In this document: positions 34,247-43,957 of the stretch, piece by piece
How the letters are laid out: every line of letters begins with the position of its first letter
Position numbering within the stretch: position 1 is the first letter of the stretch
NCBI RefSeq assembly: GCF_003086295.3
Contig: NC_092054.1
Coordinates: forward strand, 33,324,393-33,388,392
Direction: 5' to 3'
DNA: 64,000 nt
Source of the DNA: Arachis hypogaea
Lineage: Eukaryota > Streptophyta > Magnoliopsida > Fabales > Fabaceae
Translations under genes and position numbers: made by a program
The notes under the pieces: generated by a model
What the model was told of the DNA's origin: nothing
Database searches by the model: none
The model's input: only the letters and a program-made list of their open reading frames with translations

Positions 34247-36178
34247 TCAAGGTGGCTTGTGCTTGTATTCATCTTGGAACTCCCACCAATGCTTGGTTCT
34301 CCATTGTGCCCCAAGATTCTTCATGGATTGAGCCAAGTCTTGATGGAGTTCTTCACAAGCTTGGGGCTCCCAAAGTTGATCCTCTTCTTGTAATCCGGGA
34401 TCCCACACTTTATTTTCACACCCGTCTTGAAGTTGATCATCATTATTAATCCATCCGGGTGGTGAGTAAGGTGAATTCTCTATATAGTGGCCAACAATCC
34501 TCCTAGACCCATCTATTTGAGCACTACTCCAACCTTTATATCTCATGTTTGATGCATCAACCATAATGAGCCTTGATTTGCAACGCCAACCACAAAACCT
34601 TTTTCGTTTACGCTTCATCCCACAAAGCTCCCTAAGTTGGCCATCCGTTTCAAGCAAACCATATTCAAGTGGGATAATAAAGCTAGTAGAAATAAATTTC
34701 ACCCACTCAATTGAAGGAGTAGATGGCAACCTAGGCAAAGACAACTCCAAGAGTTTTGATAAAGCGTATTCAATTCCCATCCTCCTTTTTCTAAGGATTT
34801 CCACCTCTTCACAAGACTTCTCAATTATAATCCTTTGTTCAACAATTTTATATAAACCTTTTCTCCTACTCAAGTCATAAATGGGAGGGTAAGAAAAATT
34901 TACCTCCACATTGCTTTCCATCTTGTTGGGAGAAGGTTCTTCATGCTCAAAGGATTCTTCACCACTAAGGTTTGATGCGTGATCTTCATCACCAAGGGAA
35001 CTCATTTCTTGCTCTATCCCATCCAAATCTTCATATGGAATATGTCTTGGAAGGTGTGCACTTTCCTTCCTAGCATCAATTTCAATCATCTTGGAGGGGT
35101 TTTCTTCAATTCTAGATTCCCATGGAGGCTCCGCATCTCCTAAGTCTTCAACCAATTCTTCCCTTTCTTCAATAATCATAGCTTCCTCCAATTGTTCCAA
35201 TACAAAGCAACTTCCCTCATTCTCCACCAATCTCTCTTTTATGTTATGCTCTTCATTTGATTCCCCACATGTAGCCATGGGAGTTCCTTGAGAGTTCAAG
35301 CATTGGGATGCTAACCGGTTTACCACCTCATCCAAGGCGGCCGTGAATTGCTGCACATCCCTTTTCATTTCCTCTTGTCCTTGAACAAGAACATCAAGGA
35401 TGTCATCCATTGGAGGTTGGGGTGGATGGAAGGGTTCATCAATTTGGGGGAAGGGTTCATAGTAGGAAGGTGGTTCTTCTTGGTAGAGTTGTGGTGGTTC
35501 AATAATTTCCACTCTTTCCACTTGTTGCACAACACGCTCCATGGTTGCTTGAAATTGATCCAATGCTTCCTTGAGATGATCCCTTGACTCTTGTTCCTCT
35601 TGGATAGTATGATTAGGATCATGTGGCTCTTGGATCAATGGATATGAGTATTCTTCCATGGGGGGTTGTGGTGGAAAGTAGTATTCATCTTGTGGTTGAA
35701 AATTTTCATATATTGGAGGTGGTTCATCTTGGTAATAATGTGGAGGAGGTGGCTCTTGAAAATATTGATGTTGGAATGGTGGTGGTTCCATGTATGGTTC
35801 ATATGGCTCATAAGGTGGTTGGTATGGTGGATAAGAATTAGGGTCATATGGAGGTATTTGGTGAAAATAGGCTTGTGAGTGTGGTTGAGGTTCATGTTGA
35901 GGATATGACTCATAGGCATATGGTGGTGGTTCTTGAAAGTCACAAGGAGATTCACCATAGCCATTGGGTTGGTATGCATCATAGAATGACTCTTCTTCAT
36001 AGTGCATTGGTGGAGGTTGTTGCCATGAAGATTGATCATATGCATATGGCTCCACCCACCTTTGGTCATCCCATCCTTGATGCACATCTTCATTGAAGTT
36101 CCCATTTCCTACAACATAGTTGTAATCACACTCATAGCCAAAGTGAGAATTCATAGTAAAAGTAAAAATAAGAAACAA
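34247..36178 (-). CDS. Proline/tyrosine-rich protein of unknown function in the gag-pol position of a non-autonomous element
   Basis: Intact 643-codon ORF on the - strand. The first ATG is at 36178. A second in-frame ATG at 36154 (MNSHFGYECDYN) may be the real start, since the first eight residues (MFLIFTFT) look like read-through. About residues 40-215 are rich in Pro, Tyr, Glu and Gln, with irregular PPP/EPYEPY/PPPHYYQ repeats. Two charged helical stretches follow (DHLKEALDQFQATMERVVQQ, EEMKRDVQQFTAALDEVV) and probably form coiled coils. The middle is very acidic. The C-terminal third has a basic patch (MKRKRKRFCGWRCKSR) and DASNMRYKGWSSAQIDGS. I see no capsid core, zinc knuckle, protease, RT or integrase and do not recognise the family. 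A gag-like RNA-binding role or a captured host gene are both possible. Lack of stops in a young copy suggests recent selection. Confidence 0.8.
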   Translation of the reverse strand: MFLIFTFTMNSHFGYECDYNYVVGNGNFNEDVHQGWDDQRWVEPYAYDQSSWQQPPPMHYEEESFYDAYQPNGYGESPCDFQEPPPYAYESYPQHEPQPHSQAYFHQIPPYDPNSYPPYQPPYEPYEPYMEPPPFQHQYFQEPPPPHYYQDEPPPIYENFQPQDEYYFPPQPPMEEYSYPLIQEPHDPNHTIQEEQESRDHLKEALDQFQATMERVVQQVERVEIIEPPQLYQEEPPSYYEPFPQIDEPFHPPQPPMDDILDVLVQGQEEMKRDVQQFTAALDEVVNRLASQCLNSQGTPMATCGESNEEHNIKERLVENEGSCFVLEQLEEAMIIEEREELVEDLGDAEPPWESRIEENPSKMIEIDARKESAHLPRHIPYEDLDGIEQEMSSLGDEDHASNLSGEESFEHEEPSPNKMESNVEVNFSYPPIYDLSRRKGLYKIVEQRIIIEKSCEEVEILRKRRMGIEYALSKLLELSLPRLPSTPSIEWVKFISTSFIIPLEYGLLETDGQLRELCGMKRKRKRFCGWRCKSRLIMVDASNMRYKGWSSAQIDGSRRIVGHYIENSPYSPPGWINNDDQLQDGCENKVWDPGLQEEDQLWEPQACEELHQDLAQSMKNLGAQWRTKHWWEFQDEYKHKPP

Positions 36179-36300
36179 AAGCTAACAAGAAATAATGAAA
36201 CAAAGTCCTAGAACAAGCAAAACTAACAAGCAATCCAAAAATCAAGCTATTCACAATATTCACATATATACAATAACCAATAACATAACACCATTGCAAC

Positions 36301-36318
36301 TCCCCGGCAACGGCGCCA
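36301..36318 (-). other. Primer-binding site, tRNA-Asp type, of the young element
   Basis: On the - strand TGGCGCCGTTGCCGGGGA, 3 nt after the 5' LTR end at 36322. Identical to the site at 18362-18379. Confidence 0.92.
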
Positions 36319-36321
36319 TTT

Positions 36322-37910
36322 TGATGAATGGATTTTTGACGGTTTAGAAATTCACTAATAAAATCTCGTTGTAAAGTATAGTTTCTAAACCAATCACTAA
36401 TCCTTTCATACAAAAAGTTGTTTGTCACTAAAACAAACCCCTAAAATCTATAAACCGAAGTATTGGACCTCGGGTCGTTCTCCCTAGGAATTACAATAAA
36501 GTGTCTTGTTATTGGTTATGAGTTATTTTGGGGTTTTGGATAAGAAGCATAAAAAAATAAATAGCAATGAAAATAAACTAACAACTATAAAAGGCTCTTG
36601 GCAAGGTGTGAGAACTAGAAGTCCTATCCTAGTTATCCTTCTCAATTGTGATGAGAATTGTTCATTGCTACCACTTAGTTAACCCTTACTAATTAAAGGA
36701 AAGTCAAGTGGATGAATTGACTTGAGCCACAAGTCCTAGCCAACTCCCAAGGAAAGACTAGCTTTAGTGCACTCCAAACCAATTAGCAATCTCTCCAATT
36801 ATCAATCAACAAAGGAATTAGATAACTCAAGTGTCACTAATTACTCTACCTAGGCCAAGAGGAACAAAATCTACACTAAAACTAAAAGAGGCATTTCAAC
36901 AAACACATAGAGTGCAATAGAAGTAAACATTATTAATTGCAAGAATTAAAGGAATCTACAACTACAAAAACAAGAGATCAACAATAGAAAAGCAAAGAAG
37001 AACAATTGTTATGAATTACCTCTTATTGAATTGAAAGAAAATAGAAGGAACAATAGTAGATCTACAACAAAATATAAGAACAACATAAAGGAAATTACAA
37101 CTAAAGAATGGAAGAAGAATGAATGTAACAACAAGGAATTGAGATGTAGAAGTAGAAGAACATGAATCTAAATCTAGGTCTAAGAACTAAACCTAATCCT
37201 AATTCTAATTCTAGAGAGAAGTGAGAGCTTCTCTCTCTAGAAACTAACTCTCACTACTAAACTAAGCTAAAACTAAACTAATGATAACTAACATCTAAAG
37301 TGTGAAAAGTATGCAAAAGTCCCCTTATTCCCTTTCAATCATTGGCTTAAATAGCATCATAAATGAGTTGGATTGGGCCCACAGGGCTTCTAAAATCGCT
37401 GGCCACGTTTTGCATTAAGTGGGTCATGTGCCACCATCGGCGCGTCCGCATACCGTGCGCGTGCGCGTCATCATGAGCGGTTCAACCATAGCAAATCTTA
37501 TATCGTTTTGAAGCCCCGGATGTTAGCTTTCCAACCCAACTAGAACCGCATCAATTGGACCTCTGTAGCTCAAGTTATGGTCGATTAAGTGTGAAGAGGT
37601 CGGCTTGACAGCTTTCCGGTTCTTTCATTTCTTCATGAGTTCTCCAACTTTTCATGCTTTCTTTCTTCATTCCCTTGATCCAATCTTTGCCTCCTAAACC
37701 TTAAATCACTTAACAAATATATCAAGGCATCTAATAGAATCAAGGTGAAATAAATTTAGCTATTTTGAGTCCTAAAAAGCATGTTTTCACATTCAAGCAC
37801 AATTAAAGGAGAATATACAAAACCATGCTATTTCTTGAATAAATATGGGTAAAAGGTGATAAAATCCCCAAAAATCAATACAAAACAAACCGTCAAATTG
37901 GGGTTTGTCA
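36322..37910 (-). repeat. 5' LTR of the young non-autonomous element (1589 bp)
   Basis: On the - strand starts TGACAAACCCCAATTTGACG at 37910 and ends AAATCCATTCATCA at 36322. The flank GCCTT follows at 37911. Confidence 0.94.
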
Positions 37911-37915
37911 GCCTT

Positions 37916-38491
37916 CCAAGTGTTTGATTAAATGCTTGGAAGAATGTTAGACTAGAATTTTATGTTCTTGGCCTGAGAAGGTAACTTAGGATTTCTTGAG
38001 TCACTAGTGTCCAATTGATTGATAGTTGATAGCCATTAACTCTAGCCTTCATTAATCCAATTAGTGGAAAGCTAGGACTTATGGACTAGGATTGATATAA
38101 CTCACTTGACTTTCCTTTGTTAATCGATTTAAGGATGACTAAGTGGGATTAATCCTTGCAACTACCATACTTGTGGCTAGTGATAATGATGAAGACCCTT
38201 GACAATCAAACCTTGCCAAGACCATTTTGTGAATAAAGTTTTCCTACCATTTACTATTCATATTCCTCATCCAAAACCCCAAAATAAACAAGTCCATAAC
38301 CAATAACAAGAACACTACCCTGCAAGTCCTTTGAGAGACGACCCGAGGTTTAAATACTTCGGTTTATAGATTTTAGGAGTTTGTACTTGTGACAAACAAA
38401 TTTTGCATGAAAGGATTATTGTTGGTTTAGAGACTATACTTCAACGAGATTTCATTTGTGAAATTCTAAACCGTCAAAAATCCATTCATCA
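37916..38491 (+). repeat. 3' LTR of the + non-autonomous element, second part
   Basis: Continues the LTR cut at 29697 and ends AAATCCATTCATCA at 38491, then the target duplication CCCAT. It includes TTGAGAGACGACCCGAGG, the counterpart of the GACGACC box in the other LTRs. Confidence 0.9.
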
Positions 38492-38496
38492 CCCAT

Positions 38497-38844
38497 ATGG
38501 CATTATGCACTTCTCTATGTTATTCTAATATTCAATGCTTGCTTTTCACAAATTCCCCTTACTATTATATTAATTGAATTTAATTGTCAATACAAACGTG
38601 ATGGTTTGTTACAAAGTAATGCTTGGTCTATGCTACTCGTGCCCTTTGCCGGTATGCCAATAAACACCTTGCATTTACTTGTCATCATATGCACTAACTA
38701 TTTTCCATTAATGATCTTTCACATGTACTCATGAGCATGTGTTAACATCATTTACCTTTTAATGTGCATTTCTAACCATCCTTTTCCGTTCTCTTCATTG
38801 CTATATATCTCTTTAAATTTAATTTACTTTCTCTTCCCTCTTTC
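38497..38844. other. Spacer between the nested insertion and ORF3, ending in a pyrimidine tract
   Basis: AT-rich with no gene. The last 20 nt (TTCTCTTCCCTCTTTCAG, 38829-38846) form a pyrimidine tract plus CAG directly before GATGG, a good 3' splice-site candidate for ORF3. The homologous place in the non-autonomous element (26985-27002) is also a pyrimidine tract ending in TAG. Confidence 0.55.
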
Positions 38845-38847
38845 AGG

Positions 38848-40095
38848 ATGGCCACCAAGAAAGGAAAAGAGAAAGCTACTCCCAAACCTCCAGCAAGAAG
38901 AGGAACTAAAAGAGTGGCAGAGCCTTCTTCAACTACAGTCAAGCCCTCAAAAAAAAGGGTTAAGAGGATTATCAAGATTGATGAAAAGGAAAAAGCCTTT
39001 CCAGCAAAGGACACTACGCGATTTCCAAATCGCTACTGTGAGCAGATGTTCCCTATTCTAGCTGAGAGGAGTTACAACAACGAACACCTTCTTATCCTCC
39101 CGCCCAACATTGCTACTTTTGTTGAACCGCAAATTGAACGAAGACAATGGGGTTTCCTACGGAGACAGCCAAGGCAGGTCAATCTCTCTTGGGTAGTCGA
39201 GTTCTACTCTAACTTCTACCTGCCCACTCTGCAGTCTGTCTATGTACGTCAGAAGCATGTCCCCATTACAGAAGAGGCCATTCGACAAGCTCTAAGTCTT
39301 CCCCTTATTCCAGAAGGACTGGACACCTTTCAAGAAGCCGCACTCAAGCGCCAGCAGTACCAATTTGACTGGGAAGATGTTCTCAGAGTTATCGCATTAC
39401 CTGGCAGCCGTTGGATCTACGAATACCATCGTACCCGCCCTAAGGGAATATTGGCTTCAGCACTTACCTTGGAGGCTCACGTATGGGCACAGATCATGTC
39501 CCATTACGTCTTTCCGAGCACTCACGAGTCCTCCTTCACTACGGACATGGCCGTTCTACTATGGTGTATCCTTACAGACCAGCCTCTGAATCTACCAAGA
39601 CATATCCAGAATGCCATGGGACACCTACAAATTGCGGGCAACTTACCTTTTCCCGTCTTGGACTCAGATCTTGTCTCAGCAGCCGGAGTTTCCTACAGAG
39701 CTGGAGACACCAAAGCCATGCTCCCATGGGATGATCAGTATGTCCCCAATGGGAAGTACCTCAGACTTCCAGCAGCCACTACCAGCCTTCCTACTGCTCC
39801 AGTTGAAGATATTCCTTCTTCAACACCACAAGCACCTACAACTGATGAACTGCTCCAGCAGATAATCAGAAGATTGGATCAGCAAGAACAGAAAGTGAAG
39901 TTAAGAGAGCGCCGTAACGAGCGCCGATTCAAACACCTCAAGGAGCTACTCAAAGGAAAATTTAAGGACTCAGACACCCCGGACTCCACTTCTTTTACCA
40001 GCACAGGGAGCCATGATGGTCTCGACTGTGGAGATACTACTACCTGCCCACCCCTGTTCCTGACAGATGGCACCGAGGACGGTGCAAAGCCTTAA
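38848..40095 (+). CDS. Third ORF of the 26-kb element, intact 415-aa 'putative plant transposon protein'
   Basis: The ATG at 38848 follows the pyrimidine-CAG site directly, so translation from a spliced RNA is plausible. The first 50 residues are very basic (KKGKEKATPKPPARRGTKR, KPSKKRVKRIIK) and look like a nuclear-targeting or nucleic-acid-binding tail. The central domain (about 95-290) has LSWVVEFYSNFYLP, ALPGSRWIYEYH and VFPSTHESSFTTDMAVLLWC. It shares block order with the ORF3 at 4260. The C-terminal part has a Pro/Thr-rich linker and a charged helix (LLQQIIRRLDQQEQKVKLRE). No signal peptide or membrane segment, so it is not an envelope protein. The last codons overlap the AGGA hairpin, and the stop TAA is the first part of the polypurine-like tract. 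It is intact although gag-pol of the same element is dead. Function unknown. Confidence 0.78.
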   Translation: MATKKGKEKATPKPPARRGTKRVAEPSSTTVKPSKKRVKRIIKIDEKEKAFPAKDTTRFPNRYCEQMFPILAERSYNNEHLLILPPNIATFVEPQIERRQWGFLRRQPRQVNLSWVVEFYSNFYLPTLQSVYVRQKHVPITEEAIRQALSLPLIPEGLDTFQEAALKRQQYQFDWEDVLRVIALPGSRWIYEYHRTRPKGILASALTLEAHVWAQIMSHYVFPSTHESSFTTDMAVLLWCILTDQPLNLPRHIQNAMGHLQIAGNLPFPVLDSDLVSAAGVSYRAGDTKAMLPWDDQYVPNGKYLRLPAATTSLPTAPVEDIPSSTPQAPTTDELLQQIIRRLDQQEQKVKLRERRNERRFKHLKELLKGKFKDSDTPDSTSFTSTGSHDGLDCGDTTTCPPLFLTDGTEDGAKP

Positions 40096-40107
40096 GTGTG
40101 GGGAGGT
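40070..40107 (+). promoter_or_regulatory. Internal hairpin plus polypurine-tract-like module overlapping the ORF3 stop
   Basis: GCACCG-AGGA-CGGTGC (40070-40085), then TTAAGTGTGGGGAGGT (40092-40107). The hairpin encodes part of the ORF3 C-terminus (GTEDGA), and the tract contains its stop codon. Confidence 0.68.
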
Positions 40108-41542
40108 CGGTCAGTACCTGACTTCTGGAGGAAACTTCTCTTCCCTAGCACTAATAAATTAGGATATTTTAGTTAGTTTTTCTTTCTTTTATAGAATAGG
40201 ATAAATTGCATAGTAATAGGTTAATTGCATGCGTGCTCTACTTGATTGAAAAGACAATAAGTTTCTTCTAAGACTCTATCTTTGGAACAAAATTTTACTA
40301 ATTTTTAAAATTTTTATGATAAATTTGCTTGAAGTTATATATTTGGAACATGATGTTTGAGCTAAAGAACACACAACCTGTGAAGATTTGAGCCTTTATG
40401 CATGGTTAAATTATTTAACCATAATTATTTTATTCCTGTGTGTTTACTTCTCTATGATTGTAATCTGTATTTTGTTTCATCCTATATGTCCAATATTTAT
40501 TATATTTATATGATTGCACATGATTGAGGCCATTATTTGTTTAAACTCACTTATCCAAATTAAGCCTACCCTTTTCAATTACCTTTATTAACCACTTTGA
40601 GCCTTTAAATCCCATTTGTTCTATATTTCACCACATTACTAGCCTTAAGCGGAAAGACAATTGTATATCCTAAATTGAATCTTTGGTTAGCTTAAGATAG
40701 AATTGTGTGTGCTAGTTAAGTATGGGAAATTGTGGGAACAAAAGTTATTAGGAGAATGTGTCATGATAATTTAAGGGGAATTTGGATACCTACTCATGTG
40801 AAACTATAAGAATAAAAAAAAATCTATGTGCATTGACAAGCTATATTTATTCTTATGTTTCTATGTAAAAATAATAATAATAATAATAATAAATCCAAAA
40901 ATATCTAATAAATAAATAAGGGGACAAAATTACCCCAATTTAAGAATTCAAAAGTCAATGCACATATGATAAAAATTAAAATAAAAAGTTGATACATGAG
41001 TATGGAATATAAAAGGGGAATTCTGGGTAGCTAGGTATGAATTCTAAGATTACGCAAGTTATATAGGTTAGGTTGAAGCTTGGGTTAATTAAAGATTCAA
41101 TTTATAAGCTCACTTGACCATACATGTATCCCTACCTACCTTGGCCCCATTACAACCTTGAAAAGACCTCATGATGTTTGCATTGGTATATTAACTGTTG
41201 TTGATTGGTTAGGAGAAGAACAAAAGTTAGAAAACATGATTAGAGAAGGATAGAGTGATTACCCTATACACTAGAGAGATTAGAGCGTACATACATCATC
41301 AGTGAGGGTTCAATGCTTGAATTTTCATGTTCCCTGCTTTCATGAGCTATCCTATTGCATTTTTATCTGCTCTTACTTTATAAGAATTGAATTAGTGGAA
41401 TTTGACTTATAATTGTTTTGAAGAACTTACTTACTTTTGATCAAGTGGACAAGAATCATATAGTTGCATTCATATATATAGGTTGCATTCCATTTCATAG
41501 GTTTTACATGTTCTTACTCATTTCATTTATCTCCTTCAATTA
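40108..41542. other. 3' non-coding region of the 26-kb element
   Basis: No supported ORF. (AAT)n tract at about 40868-40893. GGGGACAAAATTACCCC at 40920-40936 is the counterpart of the small palindromes in the two non-autonomous elements. Patchy similarity to 27164-28675. Confidence 0.55.
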
Positions 41543-41579
41543 AGCATGAGGACATGCTAATGATTAAGTGTGGGGAGGT
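41543..41579 (+). promoter_or_regulatory. Terminal hairpin plus polypurine tract
   Basis: AGCATG-AGGA-CATGCT (41543-41558), then TTAAGTGTGGGGAGGT (41564-41579) touching the LTR. Confidence 0.8.
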
Positions 41580-42988
41580 TGATAAACCACTATTTCATGG
41601 TTTATATTGTGTTTAATTGTGTGGTTTATCATGATCTTTACCCACTTATTCATTAAATAAGCATGCATTTATATTTCCTTCCTAAAGATGTTTTATGGTT
41701 GAAAACTTGCTTCCTAGAGACTTTTAATTATGTATTTTATCTCTCCCTTATTTCATTCGATGCCGTGATCTGTGTGTTAAGTGTTTCAGGCTTTATAGGG
41801 CATGAATGAGTTGGAGATTGGAAGGGAAGCCTGCAAAAATAGAAGGAACACAAGAAATTGAGGAGATGACCAGCGAGAAGCGACGCGGCCGCATGGATGA
41901 CGCGACCGCGCGACATGGAATAGCACGAGTGACGCGGCCGCATGGATGACGCGTCTGCGTGAGCGACGCGATCGCGTGACGTGCGCGATCTGCATAATTT
42001 GCAGATTCACTGGGGACGATTTTGGGCCCTATCTTGGCCCAGTTTTTGGCCCGAAACAGCAGACTAGAGCCAGAGAACATGCAGAAACCAAGGACAACAT
42101 TCATTCTACACAATTTTTAGTTTTAGATCTAGTTTTACTCCTCCTCTAGGTTTTTCTCTCTACACATTCATAGTTTTTAGGATTATTATTTTACATTTAT
42201 AGTTTGGGATATTGAGAAGAGTTATTACCTCATCAAGACTTTGTCATTCTAGTTCGTTTTCTTTACTTGGTCTTACTCATCCATGTTCTTTGCTTTGTTT
42301 AATTTTACCCTTGGAATATTCTTAGGGATATTTAATACAGGGATCAATTTTATTTTTAATTGACTATTTTAATTTTATTTACAATGTCTTTCCTTAATTC
42401 CTTTTTATATGCTATGAATTTTACCTTTATGAGTGAGTAGTTCCCTAGCTTGATGGGGAATTGATTGAAAGGAACCCTTGAGTTGGAAGGCTTAAAAGAA
42501 AAGTTGTAATTGGGTTTATGGTTGGATTGCCTCTTAGTCACTAACACCAATCCCTTTTAATTAAGTGGATTGCAACTTGTGAACGGACGTAGTATTCCAA
42601 CTTGTTTAACTTTCCTTCACCTAGTGAAGGATAACTAAACAGGATAACCTTTAATTGTCAATAAATCCTGAGAGCATTCCAACAATAATAGGGATTCCAA
42701 CTAATCAATTCCCAGTCAAGACTTTTATTTACATTATTCAAATTCATCAATTTAAATTCCTGTTTGCCCAATTCAAACCTTTTTTTTTTGAAAACCTCTG
42801 ATTAATAAAATAGCACACTTTTCTGCAACTCGTTGGGAGACGACCTGGGATTCGTACTCCCAGTATTTTAAATTCAATTTTCTGTGACACCTTTCTAAAT
42901 TGATAGGCGGATTTCTGGCAAGTTAAGAACTATACTTGCAACGTACATATTTCAACAATTCTTAATTCGCCAATTTCTGCCCGCATCA
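41580..42988 (+). repeat. 3' LTR of the 26-kb element (1409 bp)
   Basis: Starts TGATAAACCACTATTTC and ends CCCGCATCA, then AGATG. It has fewer GC-rich units (41876-41993) than the 5' LTR. TGGGAG...CTCCCA at 42834-42862 matches the 5' LTR structure. Confidence 0.93.
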
Positions 42989-43951
42989 AGATGATGCAGC
43001 AGCCCCTTTTTGGAAAGAAAGATTTATAGCTGCCCTACCCAAACTCTTTTCAGAAAAGTTTTACAAAAACTAAAATCTCTATTTGGTACTCAAATACCAT
43101 ATGAAGGTCTAACTTTTGGCTAAATACATAATATAGTAGTACAAACTGGAGTAGAAATATGCATTGACACTAGATTACTAGAAAAAATGCGAAAAGAAAA
43201 TATGAGCAATAAACGAGAATTAGGAAACTTTTGTCAACAATATGGTATTACAACTGAAAAAGTACCTACAAACCAAAATAGAGTCATTAAGAAAAGAAAT
43301 ACAAAAAATTATGGAAATAGATATAGGTATCAATCGAAAGAGCCTTACATAACAGCAAATAAGCCAAAAGAAAGTTACAGGAAAAAACAAAAATAGAATA
43401 GTCAAGAGAAAAGTAACAAAAAACAAATAGTTTGTTGGAAATGTAAAAAATCAGGTCATTACGCTAATAACTGCAAGACAGAAGAAAAAATTAATAAAAT
43501 TAGTAATGAAGAAGTAAGAAAAGCATTAGCGCCTATACTAATTGATAGTGAATCAGAAATAAAAACAGAAAAAGAATATTCTTCTGATGATTCAGAAAAT
43601 TTTATAAAACAATTAGACATATCGTCTTTTTCAGAGTCTTCTGAAATAGAGGAAGATTCATGTATAGGACCAGGAATATATAACTGTGATAGTTGTATAA
43701 AATCTTTAAATGTAATTACAAGAACTCAAAAGTCCATTAATACATTAACTAGAGAACAAACAAACACTTTAATTTCTATAATAGATAAATTAGGAGATTC
43801 TCTAAAAGATGAATTCTTATTTCAATTAAATGATCTGATCAGGGAAGAAGAAAAATCCAAAGAAGCAATAAGGTCAGTAGAAATTAAAGAAATATATAAT
43901 AGGTTTAGAACACCTAAAGAAGAAACTTCTTTAAAACATTTACAAGAATAG
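42989..43951 (+). pseudogene. Pararetrovirus coat-protein C-terminus with CCHC finger (copy A)
   Basis: The frame is broken by stops near 43124, at 43394 and at 43949 (TAG). The zinc knuckle CWKCKKSGHYANNC is intact here, whereas copy B has a stop in it. A Ser/Asp/Glu-rich acidic stretch follows (EYSSDDSENF, SSFSESSEIEED), then a helical linker. In caulimovirids this region binds the viral RNA and forms the virion. The left border is the target duplication AGATG of the 26-kb element. Confidence 0.85.
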
Positions 43952-43957
43952 ATAAAA

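Larger units (their letters stand above)
29698..37910 (-). mobile_element. Young non-autonomous Athila-type element with an intact 643-codon ORF
   Basis: Two LTRs of 1589 bp each and the target duplication GCCTT (29693-29697 and 37911-37915). By eye the LTRs differ at about a dozen positions (below 1 percent), so it is the youngest datable insertion here. On the - strand the order is LTR, primer site, a 643-codon ORF, post-ORF hairpin, GC cluster, internal module, non-coding region, terminal module, LTR. It has no gag or pol domains and must use enzymes from a relative, perhaps the 26-kb family, whose primer site and polypurine tract it shares. Confidence 0.93.
25121..38491 (+). mobile_element. 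Non-autonomous Athila-type element (+), 5' part deleted, itself interrupted
   Basis: Flanked by CCCAT (25116-25120 and 38492-38496). The 5' LTR (25121-26004) is cut short. The 3' LTR (28713-29697 plus 37916-38491) is split by the element at 29698-37910. There is no gag, pol or primer site. Without the inner element it is about 5.2 kb. It keeps the GC cluster, an ORF3 remnant and both hairpin/tract modules. Confidence 0.9.
16866..42988 (+). mobile_element. 26.1-kb Athila-type Ty3/gypsy element with nested insertions
   Basis: LTRs at 16866-18356 and 41580-42988 (start TGATAAAC, end CCCGCATCA) are flanked by the target duplication AGATG. The unoccupied site is preserved in copy B (57785-57789, opposite strand) and in duplication unit 1. 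After the first LTR come the tRNA-Asp-type primer site, gag-pol, the post-pol hairpin, a CACGCG cluster, ORF3 and the polypurine tract. Removing the insertion at 25121-38496 leaves about 12.7 kb, a usual size for Athila elements. Gag-pol has five stop codons, so the element is not autonomous now, although ORF3 is intact. Confidence 0.93.

Noticed and set aside
35635..36105. 156-codon His/Met-rich ORF and several + strand ORFs at 34.5-36.1 kb
   Set aside because: Shadows of the 643-codon Pro/Tyr-rich ORF in other frames.
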